Assembly: GCA_900547135.1 (NCBI GenBank)
Contig: URFJ01000045.1
Location: 1 to 13,244 of the forward strand
DNA from: an uncultured Eubacteriales bacterium
GTDB taxonomy: Bacteria; Bacillota; Clostridia; Christensenellales; CAG-138
DNA length: 13,244 nt
Reading direction: 5' to 3'
Positions within the stretch are counted from its first letter, which is position 1, and each line of letters starts with the position of its first letter. Shown here one piece after another: positions 7,336 through 13,244 of the stretch. Both the position numbers and the translations under genes were made by a program. The notes beneath the pieces are model-generated. The model was not told where the DNA came from, made no database searches, and worked only from the letters and a program-made list of their open reading frames with translations.

Positions 7336-7694
7336 CCGGTGACGCCATCCACATCCGGCTCGTTCTCTATTACTATTAAAACCTCGTTTGGTACGCAGAC
7401 AACCGGCCTGCCAGGCTGGGCGTTCCCCATATGCACACAGGTTTGGTCCACACAGTCCGAAAGCTGCATAAATGCCTGTCCATGGTTTATTTCAATGGTG
7501 TTATGTCCGTCGGGCGTAATGATGACAGCATCACTATTGACGCTCCCCCTGTATATCTCGACTCCTTGGCTGGTTATGGCGACCATACCGCCACCGTTTC
7601 CCGAAAACAACAGCAGGGACGCCAGCGACGCGGCGCACACAGTTCCAATCAACACGAAGTCGAGCGGCCTCAGCTTATTTATCCGTGAAGCCAT
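7332..7694 (-). CDS. NusG domain II-containing membrane-anchored protein
   Basis: A 120-residue protein with a single N-terminal hydrophobic helix (about 12-30) followed by a small beta-rich NusG domain II. It shows the typical block SDCVDQTCVHMG (C81, C86) and then VVCVPNEVLIVIE (C100). The domain should face the outside of the membrane. Despite the name there is no KOW/NGN transcription-factor region, so it is not a NusG elongation factor. It overlaps the end of apbE by 16 nt and the start of the Gx gene by 4 nt, implying one polycistronic message. Its biochemical role is unknown; the association suggests a part in flavin or electron transfer at the membrane. Confidence 0.87.
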   Translation of the reverse strand: MASRINKLRPLDFVLIGTVCAASLASLLLFSGNGGGMVAITSQGVEIYRGSVNSDAVIITPDGHNTIEINHGQAFMQLSDCVDQTCVHMGNAQPGRPVVCVPNEVLIVIENEPDVDGVTG

Positions 7695-8632
7695 ATTGTT
7701 TCACCGTCCTTCGTTACTATAAACGCCGATACCCCTAGCCGTTTTACAAGTTCTTGCGCCTTATCAACGCCCATGACAAACGCGGCCGTAGCCGCCGCGT
7801 CGGCCAGGGCGGAATCCTCGGAGATCACCGTTATGCTGATTATGCCGCTGTCAGCTGGCTTCAAAGTATCGGGATCTAGGATATGATGGTATCTAACGCC
7901 CTCGCGCATAAAGCAGCGCTGATAATCGCCCGAAGTTACCGCGCTTTTATCCGTAAGTTCAAGAACCTCAATATAGCCGTTACCCCGGGGATTTTGCACC
8001 CCGATACGCCACGGCCCGTTATCAGGCCGGCTTCCAACCGCGTAAACGTTACCCCCGAGGTTTATTACACCATTGCAGCCCGCTTCATTGTATATTTTTT
8101 TTAGTTCGTTTGCAGCATATCCCTTTGCAATGCCGCCAAGGTCCACCATCTGCCCGTCCCTCAGCCTTGCGCTGCTGTTTTCAGCGTCAAGCTCAACGCC
8201 GCTATAGTCAACAAACGGGACAAGCTGACGCAGCTCTCCGTCATCGGGGAGCTTCTCACCGCTCATGCCATCCCATGCCTCGACAGCAATGAATATGGTG
8301 GGATCAAACGCGCCGTCCGTAGCATTAGCAAGCGTTACGCTCAATTCAAGTAAATAGAATGAATCCTCATCCAGCTGGGTCCACTCTCCATGGGCGGCAT
8401 TAAGCCTATATATCGGCCCATCCATGTACGGCGACAGACTTCTCTCTAAAGCGGCAAGCCTGTCTTTACAGCGCAGGAGCATCTCGTCCGCTCCTTTGCC
8501 GTTGGCCGAAAGCTCGACATATGTGTTCATGCTAAAGCCAGTGTAGGTTTCCATCCTGGTATAACAGCCCGCCATTGGAAGCGCCGCCAGGATGACCAAT
8601 AGGGCGGACAGCAGGCAAACCAGCCGCTTCAT
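7679..8632 (-). CDS. apbE: FAD:protein FMN transferase (ApbE lipoprotein)
   Basis: Transfers FMN from FAD to threonine or serine of target proteins, outside the membrane. The protein is 317 residues with a lipoprotein signal: a hydrophobic run 4-18, then lipobox PMAGC with the lipid-bearing cysteine at 23. ApbE motifs appear in order: GFSMNTYVEL (32-41), DGAFDPT (106-112), DLGGIAKGYAA (164-174), NLGGNVYAVG (191-200), SGDYQR (234-239), HHILDP (249-254) and DSALADAAATA (273-283), the last holding the metal-binding region. Its ATG overlaps the stop of the DUF2461 gene (ATGA). No obvious flavinylation target with an S/T-G-A-S/T-T type motif is encoded in the window, so its substrate is elsewhere, for example an Rnf or NQR-like complex. 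Confidence 0.96.
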   Translation of the reverse strand: MKRLVCLLSALLVILAALPMAGCYTRMETYTGFSMNTYVELSANGKGADEMLLRCKDRLAALERSLSPYMDGPIYRLNAAHGEWTQLDEDSFYLLELSVTLANATDGAFDPTIFIAVEAWDGMSGEKLPDDGELRQLVPFVDYSGVELDAENSSARLRDGQMVDLGGIAKGYAANELKKIYNEAGCNGVINLGGNVYAVGSRPDNGPWRIGVQNPRGNGYIEVLELTDKSAVTSGDYQRCFMREGVRYHHILDPDTLKPADSGIISITVISEDSALADAAATAAFVMGVDKAQELVKRLGVSAFIVTKDGETIWLHG

Positions 8633-9312
8633 TTGCTTTCACCCATGCCGTCCGCTCCGGTTATGAACCTATACATATCCTTCATATTCAAAAACGCGGC
8701 GTTAACCTCGTTAAAAAGCTCCGGCTCCATGGTGTTAAGCAGTTTATCGCTTGAAAAATGCCATCCAATGCTTCTGAGGTTGAGGTATTCCTTTATATTG
8801 TCCGGAGCGTCGGGATGCCTGTCCCGTTTATAACTCTCGCCTTCAAAGCCAAACATCGACAGCTTAGCGCTGTCCTTAAGCTTTAAAAACAGGGCGGGCC
8901 TGGCAATAAGCCTTTTCCTGAACTCCCCCATAATTGCGGGGTTTGGGGAGTACATGCCCATTCCGTATCCATATGATGTCGGCGTTATCTCAAAATATAC
9001 CGCGAAATTCTCGCTTACACGCGTAGCGTGATGCTTAAAGCAAAGCCAGGCGTGGTCTCGGTAGGGCGACTTATCCTTTGAATAGCGTGTATCACGCCTT
9101 ATTCTGGATACAATGCTGGCTATACGCGGATTGAACGCCGGATCAACCTCAAGGGCAGAGGGAAGAAGCGCGGCCGCAAGCGCGTACATAGGTTCCTTTA
9201 CACAGCGGACATACCTGGCGCGGTTCTCTTCAAACCATATGGAATTGTTGTTCCATGCGATTTCGGTAAGAAAATCATAGGTTTCGGGTGAAAACCCTCT
9301 GAATATGCCCAT
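8629..9312 (-). CDS. DUF2461 family protein
   Basis: A 227-residue soluble protein of uncharacterised family DUF2461. Diagnostic blocks are the N-terminal GFSPETYDFLTEIAWNNN, followed by WFEENRARY; the basic motif SRIRRDTRYSKDKSPY (69-84); and WLCFKHH followed by YFEITP and GYGMGMYSP. No signal peptide or membrane segment is visible. The ATG at 9312 has AAGGAGG 7 nt upstream. It is the first gene of the minus-strand unit that continues through apbE to kamC, with a promoter 31 nt upstream. Function is unknown, and nothing in the sequence links it directly to flavin or lysine metabolism. Confidence 0.9.
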   Translation of the reverse strand: MGIFRGFSPETYDFLTEIAWNNNSIWFEENRARYVRCVKEPMYALAAALLPSALEVDPAFNPRIASIVSRIRRDTRYSKDKSPYRDHAWLCFKHHATRVSENFAVYFEITPTSYGYGMGMYSPNPAIMGEFRKRLIARPALFLKLKDSAKLSMFGFEGESYKRDRHPDAPDNIKEYLNLRSIGWHFSSDKLLNTMEPELFNEVNAAFLNMKDMYRFITGADGMGESK

Positions 9313-9342
9313 GTGGGTGCCTCCTTATATACGTATATTGGT

Positions 9343-9372
9343 ATTGTATTGCCTGTGCGTCCGATCAGTCAA
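9343..9372 (-). promoter_or_regulatory. Sigma-A-type promoter of the DUF2461-apbE-kamBC unit
   Basis: On the minus strand TTGACT (9372-9367) and TACAAT (9348-9343) are separated by 18 nt, each one mismatch from consensus. Transcription would start near 9336, about 24 nt before the first gene. An 8-bp inverted repeat, TGGTATTG (9339-9346) and CAATACCA (9391-9398), flanks it. Confidence 0.6.
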
Positions 9373-9409
9373 GCTTTTTAACCTTCGTGTCAATACCATA
9401 TTTATCTAT

Positions 9410-9438
9410 TTGAAAAAATTACCAATCGACTGTATGCA
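9410..9438 (+). promoter_or_regulatory. Weak candidate promoter for the DUF378 gene
   Basis: TTGAAA (9410-9415) and TATGCA (9433-9438) are 17 nt apart on the plus strand, upstream of the small membrane-protein gene. The -10 is a poor match. A sporulation sigma factor could be used instead, but I found no convincing site. Confidence 0.28.
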
Positions 9439-9492
9439 TCTATGATTTAGATTCGGCGCAAGCTATGTTTATCATTGAAAAGGAGAGGGATT

Positions 9493-9711
9493 ATGGATAC
9501 ACTTTCGCTTATTATCTTAATCATAGGCGCACTTAACTGGGGACTTATCGGACTGTTCCAGTTCGACGTAATTGCCGCTATATTCGGAGGAATGAGCGCG
9601 GTGGTTTCTAGGGTATTGTATACAATAGTCGGTCTTGCAGGCCTATGGGGCATATCGCTGCTATTTAGGCGCGACGGCATAAAGCACCGCGAAAGACATG
9701 ACGTCGAATAG
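9493..9711 (+). CDS. DUF378 family small membrane protein
   Basis: A 72-residue protein with two hydrophobic segments (about 4-31 and 37-58). It shows the DUF378 pattern ALNWGLIGLFQFDVIAAIFG followed by SRVLYTIVGLAGLWGI. The charged tail RRDGIKHRERHDVE is probably cytoplasmic. The ATG at 9493 follows AGGAGAGG by 4-5 nt; an in-frame TTG at 9475 lies upstream of that ribosome site and is unlikely. It stands alone between a divergent operon and a strong terminator. The family has no known function. Confidence 0.88.
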   Translation: MDTLSLIILIIGALNWGLIGLFQFDVIAAIFGGMSAVVSRVLYTIVGLAGLWGISLLFRRDGIKHRERHDVE

Positions 9712-9725
9712 GCGGCTGCGCTTTT

Positions 9726-9760
9726 AATCCGTTTGAACTTTTTGTTCAAACGGATTTTTT
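9726..9760 (+). terminator. Intrinsic terminator after the DUF378 gene
   Basis: Perfect 13-bp stem (9726-9738 with 9744-9756), TTTTT loop, and a T run to 9760. It lies 15 nt after the stop codon. It separates the DUF378 gene from spoIIP. Confidence 0.93.
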
Positions 9761-9863
9761 ATTGACTTCAAGCGTATAGATATATTGATCTGGTATTGGC
9801 GCGCGCCTGCCTAACGGTGGCTTCAACAGCGCGTCCAAAAACATGCACATACACGGAGGCTAA

Positions 9864-10892
9864 ATGTATACTAGAAGATTGGAAAGAGGGACCACAAGCG
9901 CCCCGAAAAAACTGATACGCATAAGGCTGATCGTAGCCGGCATAATCATTTTGTGCGCGGGGCTTTTAATTGTGCAGACTCTTACGCTGGAGCACGACAT
10001 TCAAACCGGCGGGTTTCTTAGTGTGCAGATGCCTTTTTTGTATGCAATGATTCCCGATCTTGAAAGCGGAGAGGGTTTTCCTAATTCCAATGGAATGAGC
10101 AGCAATAACGAAAACATGGTTCCCAATGTCGATATAGACGATGAAGTCGATCAGGATATTCGCTTCGAGTTATTGAACGCCCCTGAATTTAATAATATGG
10201 ACTTGTCCGGATCAGAACCCAAAATTTTAATATACCATACTCATACAACGGAGGCGTATACGCCTACGAGCAAGTACCAATACAAAGAAACCACCAAATG
10301 GAGAACAAACGATCAGACGCGAAGCGTGGTAGCGGTTGGCGAGGAGCTCGCGCGCACACTCAGGGAGGATTACGGCTTTTCCGTTATTCATGATACAACA
10401 GACCATGAGCCGCCTAAGCTGGCAACGTCATATTCCCGATCTGTACAGACAATGATGAAATACAGGGATGAGTATCCTTCTATATCGCTATATATAGACC
10501 TGCACCGCGACGCTTATAATACTAAGAGCAACTCTAATAATACGGACTATGCGGTAATTGACGGTGAACGCGTTGCCAGACTGATGTTCGTTGTGGGTAC
10601 AGGCGAGGGGGCTACAGGCCAAGGCTTCGGAGAAATGCCTGATTTCAGCTCCAACTACGCGCTTGCTAAGAGAATAACAGACAGGCTAGCCGAGTTTAAC
10701 GACAGGCTGGTACGCAATATCCGCGTTAAGACGGGACGGTACAACCAGCATATATCCAACCAGTGCCTCCTGGTCGAGGTGGGCCATAACGCCAATTCGC
10801 TTGAGGAAGCCCTGGCCTCAGTTAAATACTTAGCCGCGGCAATAGCCGAATCAGCAGGAGAAAAACCCGATATTCTAACTTTAACTCCATAA
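9864..10892 (+). CDS. spoIIP: Stage II sporulation protein P
   Basis: Peptidoglycan amidase and endopeptidase-type enzyme that, with SpoIID and SpoIIM, drives engulfment of the forespore. The protein is 342 residues with a basic N-terminus, a membrane anchor at about 19-37, a variable linker to about 118, then the catalytic domain. Zinc-amidase residues are visible in IYHTHTTEAY (H125, H127, E130), YIDLHRDAY (H214) and LLVEVGHNANSLEEA (E305). The ATG follows GGAGG by 4 nt. In many Clostridia spoIIP follows gpr, but here it follows a DUF378 gene and a terminator, so it must have its own promoter. I found no clear sigma-E site in 9762-9863. Confidence 0.96.
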   Translation: MYTRRLERGTTSAPKKLIRIRLIVAGIIILCAGLLIVQTLTLEHDIQTGGFLSVQMPFLYAMIPDLESGEGFPNSNGMSSNNENMVPNVDIDDEVDQDIRFELLNAPEFNNMDLSGSEPKILIYHTHTTEAYTPTSKYQYKETTKWRTNDQTRSVVAVGEELARTLREDYGFSVIHDTTDHEPPKLATSYSRSVQTMMKYRDEYPSISLYIDLHRDAYNTKSNSNNTDYAVIDGERVARLMFVVGTGEGATGQGFGEMPDFSSNYALAKRITDRLAEFNDRLVRNIRVKTGRYNQHISNQCLLVEVGHNANSLEEALASVKYLAAAIAESAGEKPDILTLTP

Positions 10893-10899
10893 TGCCGCC

Positions 10900-10940
10900 T
10901 TGCGGACGTTCGCGCAATATCCGCAATTAGCTCTGTTTTT
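10900..10940 (+). terminator. Weak terminator-like hairpin after spoIIP
   Basis: TTGCGGA (10900-10906) pairs with TCCGCAA (10920-10926) around a 13-nt loop, 8 nt after the stop codon. A TTTTT run comes only 10 nt past the stem, so termination would be inefficient. Confidence 0.4.
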
Positions 10941-11122
10941 AAAACATATTGCTTTTCCGGGGGCCTATCATCGTGCCATTATATTGGTAAGCCTTCAAAG
11001 ATATAAGTATAAGACTTTAGTTCTTAAGAATCGGCAGCTATATGGAAAACATTTTGTAATTAATGTTTTAAACATTTCATGGGTTGTTAATAGAATATTC
11101 AAAATAAAATTTCCCGATACGC

Positions 11123-11150
11123 TTGAAGTAATATAATGATTTGTTATAAT
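11123..11150 (+). promoter_or_regulatory. Extended -10 promoter of the zinc-ribbon protein gene
   Basis: TTGAAG (11123-11128), a 16 nt spacer, then a perfect TATAAT (11145-11150) preceded by TGT, giving the TGnTATAAT extended -10. The start is expected near 11157, leaving a leader of about 70 nt. Confidence 0.75.
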
Positions 11151-11226
11151 GAAATATAGTCCATGATGTCGTTTATGCGCTGTTAAGCGCGTCATGCTGC
11201 TTATGAAGAAGGAGGCTCATCAAGCT

Positions 11227-13146
11227 ATGATATGTAAAAAATGTGGCACGTTCAACGAAAATTATCTCGAATATTGCAAGAACTGTGCCTCTGAATTAAT
11301 ACCTGAAGGCGACGAAGCAAGGCCTGAAGCGCCGTCCGCGTCCACGGGACATGCCAAGCCCACATGGGGATTTGTACGCTCCCCCGGATGGCCCAATCCC
11401 GACCTTTCAGCGGATAATGTCAATGAGGAGGATATACCGAAGGGTTATTCGCCCAGAAGGTTTGATCCCAAACCCATTAACGACGATTACGTACCTGTAA
11501 ATCGCCCAGCGCCCTCGCCTGAACCCGAGGAAATGTATGATTATGACTATAAGGACGATATTGAGCCGTTTGACGATGAGGATCCTGATAAAACAATGGT
11601 GATACCCGTAAGAAGAGGTTCTCAGAGGGGCGCTTCAGCCAGAGCTGAAAGTAACAGGATTCCAAATAAGGAAAGCCGCCGCCCTGATCAGCAGCAGGAT
11701 CGCAATCAGATCAGATACGCCGATCCCCTGGACGAGGATTACTTCTATGACGGCGATGATGACGACGATAATGACGATTACAAGCCGCGCGGCAAGCGAA
11801 GGGGACTGGCCGTTGTTCTGGCGGTTATCGGAGTGGTTTTCGTAACGCTTATAGTTATAGGCGTCATATCCATTGGTTCAAACTATGGCTCTTTTGGCAA
11901 TTTCACGGCGCATGTATTCGGAGGCAACCCGTTGATGAGATCCTCAACGCTAGCTACGGGAACAGACCCTAACGGCAAGCCCATTTATACCGTAACAATT
12001 TACGCGCCAAGCGGAAGCAAAGTCCGTTTTAAGTATGGATCTGACGAGCGCGAGGATCAGATAGACAGCAGCAACAGCATATCATATAACGTAGCCAAAG
12101 AGGTCTGGTATCCGACTCAGCCTGTGGACGAGTCGCCGGTTATGATTGAGCCGGACTTCACGCTCATAATGGAATCGGGCGAGGAATTTAAAATAGATAA
12201 GTATGTTACCACTGACGAATCGATCATAAATGTGGTAAAACCCGATGCTACCGATAAGGAACGCAAGAACGGAATTGAAATAACAGCTGTTCCGATTGAA
12301 GTGCCTACAATTTCACTTGCGCTGACCTCGCCTGATACGGCTACAATGACCTCCGCCTCAAAGAGCGTTCTTATCGAAGGTACCGTGAACGATACGTCGG
12401 CGGCAGTGTATATAAACGGCCAGCTTACAACGGTGGATGATACCGGAAAGTTTTCGTATACATACGAGCTTCCCGGGGCCGGCATCCATGAAATAACCGT
12501 TGAAGCGCAGAAGGCGGGATGCAGAACCGGAAGGGCGACCGTTAGCGTTGATTACAGCGTCGCCAATTCCGAACTGAAGCTTGACAGCGGCGTAAGTCTC
12601 CGCACAAACGGTGAAACGATAACTATAAAGGGTACGGTGGACCCTGGTTCGCAGATAGAGGTAAGCGGCGATGGAGTTGAGCTTACATCCCCAGCAACCG
12701 TTGATGAAAACGGCGCCTTCACCTTTACCGCAAAGCTTTCAAGTGTTGGATACTACAACGCTGTTGTAACTGTAACCAACAACGGAACCTCCTCTACGGC
12801 ATCGCTGCACCTTGAGCGCGCGCCCGCAAGCTCTTCCGAATATAAGGCAGGCGCGTTCGCGCTGGATTACGACCGTCTTGTATCCTCACCGAACCACGAC
12901 CAGAGCTATGCAATAAACGGTAAAGTTACCGAGGTCATTCAGTCTGAGGGCTATACGATTGCTAAGTTGACCCTTGCAGATGGAAAAGAGCTTTACTTTG
13001 AATACCATAACAGCTATGAGGGGGCCGCGACCATTTCCGCTGGAGACAATATTACCTATACAATAACCGGATTCCCCAATGGGCTGTATGGCGATACGAA
13101 TATCCCTTACATATACGTATGGTTTGTATGGAAAACCGCAGCATAA
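11227..13146 (+). CDS. Zinc-ribbon, single-span membrane protein with Ig-like repeats
   Basis: Not a named family to me. The protein is 639 residues and modular. An N-terminal zinc ribbon has CKKC and CKNC (C3, C6, C17, C20). A long Pro- and Asp-rich cytoplasmic linker runs from 21 to 188, ending in an acidic run at 175-184 and then basic KPRGKRRG. One membrane span lies at 193-215. Outside are a beta-rich region (240-350), two Ig-like domains (about 362-444 and 449-530) that share a GTV ... G-F pattern, and a C-terminal domain (about 545-637) with an OB-like alternation of strands. The ATG at 11227 is chosen so that the zinc ribbon starts the protein, with AGGAGG 11 nt upstream. ATGs at 11194 and 11203 are possible but lack a ribosome site. 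It could sense the envelope or bind a surface ligand; this is inference. Confidence 0.88.
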   Translation: MICKKCGTFNENYLEYCKNCASELIPEGDEARPEAPSASTGHAKPTWGFVRSPGWPNPDLSADNVNEEDIPKGYSPRRFDPKPINDDYVPVNRPAPSPEPEEMYDYDYKDDIEPFDDEDPDKTMVIPVRRGSQRGASARAESNRIPNKESRRPDQQQDRNQIRYADPLDEDYFYDGDDDDDNDDYKPRGKRRGLAVVLAVIGVVFVTLIVIGVISIGSNYGSFGNFTAHVFGGNPLMRSSTLATGTDPNGKPIYTVTIYAPSGSKVRFKYGSDEREDQIDSSNSISYNVAKEVWYPTQPVDESPVMIEPDFTLIMESGEEFKIDKYVTTDESIINVVKPDATDKERKNGIEITAVPIEVPTISLALTSPDTATMTSASKSVLIEGTVNDTSAAVYINGQLTTVDDTGKFSYTYELPGAGIHEITVEAQKAGCRTGRATVSVDYSVANSELKLDSGVSLRTNGETITIKGTVDPGSQIEVSGDGVELTSPATVDENGAFTFTAKLSSVGYYNAVVTVTNNGTSSTASLHLERAPASSSEYKAGAFALDYDRLVSSPNHDQSYAINGKVTEVIQSEGYTIAKLTLADGKELYFEYHNSYEGAATISAGDNITYTITGFPNGLYGDTNIPYIYVWFVWKTAA

Positions 13147-13165
13147 AATATCATGACCTTTGAAG

Positions 13166-13191
13166 GCGGCGGAGCCCTTTGGGTCCGCCGC
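13166..13191 (+). terminator. GC-rich hairpin after the zinc-ribbon protein gene
   Basis: GCGGCGGA (13166-13173) pairs with TCCGCCGC (13184-13191), plus two inner C-G pairs. It lies 19 nt past the stop. No T run follows, so it may stabilise the 3' end or allow partial read-through to the next gene. Confidence 0.45.
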
Positions 13192-13224
13192 TGTAATATC
13201 AAATAGTTAATGGAGATATTTATA

Positions 13225-13244
13225 ATGAAAATCTGGGGCAGGAT
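13225..13244 (+). CDS. Possible start of the next gene (cut by window edge)
   Basis: An ATG at 13225 follows GGAG by 9 nt and opens MKIWGR before the window ends. Too short to identify. It may be co-transcribed with the preceding membrane protein, because the intervening hairpin lacks a T run. Confidence 0.4.

Larger units (their letters stand above)
10893..11226 (+). other. Gene-free stretch between spoIIP and the zinc-ribbon protein gene
   Basis: AT-rich in the middle. It holds a weak terminator-like hairpin just after spoIIP, a strong extended -10 promoter at 11123-11150 and a small leader hairpin, GCGC-TGTTAA-GCGC (11177-11190). No convincing gene: the open frames here start without ribosome sites. 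Confidence 0.7.

Noticed and set aside
7332..7694. The NusG-domain protein as a transcription elongation factor
   Set aside because: It has only domain II, a membrane anchor and conserved cysteines, with no NGN/KOW region.
9798..9807. Perfect palindrome GGCGCGCGCC upstream of spoIIP
   Set aside because: It is only 10 bp, with no repeat partner or promoter relationship; chance is likely.
10900..11136. Plus-strand open frame after spoIIP
   Set aside because: It begins at a TTG inside a hairpin with no ribosome site and overlaps a promoter. The composition is that of non-coding AT-rich DNA.

Overview
The window looks like a piece of the chromosome of an anaerobic, endospore-forming member of the Clostridia. 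The evidence is a stage II sporulation gene (spoIIP), a complete-looking run of lysine-fermentation genes, strong AGGAGG-type ribosome sites, and a base composition that looks close to 50% GC by eye. No mobile element, CRISPR array, tRNA or rRNA gene was seen. I cannot place it below class level from the sequence alone.

Positions 50-4300 (minus strand) hold a lysine-fermentation operon read kal > kce > kdd > kamA. KamA turns L-lysine into beta-lysine. After the B12-dependent step (kamD/kamE, not in the window), Kdd makes 3-keto-5-aminohexanoate, Kce cleaves it with acetyl-CoA to acetoacetate and 3-aminobutyryl-CoA, and Kal deaminates the latter to crotonyl-CoA. The operon is headed by a near-perfect housekeeping promoter (TTGACA-17-TATAAT) and a leader of about 350 nt. 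That leader contains a full lysine riboswitch aptamer at 4082-4250 (minus). Downstream of the aptamer is a hairpin whose 5' arm is the 3' strand of aptamer helix P1, followed by a second, terminator-like hairpin with a U tract. This layout suggests that lysine switches the operon ON, as expected for a catabolic operon and opposite to the usual biosynthetic lysine riboswitch. Two intergenic gaps inside the operon (kce-kdd and kdd-kamA) also carry elaborate foldable RNA.

Positions 4325-9312 (minus strand) are a second, tightly packed unit read DUF2461 > apbE > NusG-domain-II protein > Gx transporter family protein > kamB > kamC. It has its own promoter at 9343-9372. The last two genes are the likely reactivating factors of the B12-dependent lysine 5,6-aminomutase. 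KamC is a MutS-like ATPase that lacks mismatch-recognition and nuclease domains. The apbE/NusG-II/Gx trio is a flavin-transfer and membrane cassette known from clostridial and electron-transfer loci. kamBC lie upstream of the lysine promoter, so they are transcribed from outside the riboswitch, although read-through into the lysine operon is possible.

Positions 9400-13244 (plus strand) carry a small DUF378 membrane protein with a strong terminator, then spoIIP (peptidoglycan amidase/transglycosylase for engulfment). A gap of 334 nt contains a promoter. It is followed by a 639-residue protein built as zinc ribbon, acidic linker, one membrane span, two Ig-like domains and a possible OB-like C-terminal domain. 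A further gene may start at the right edge.
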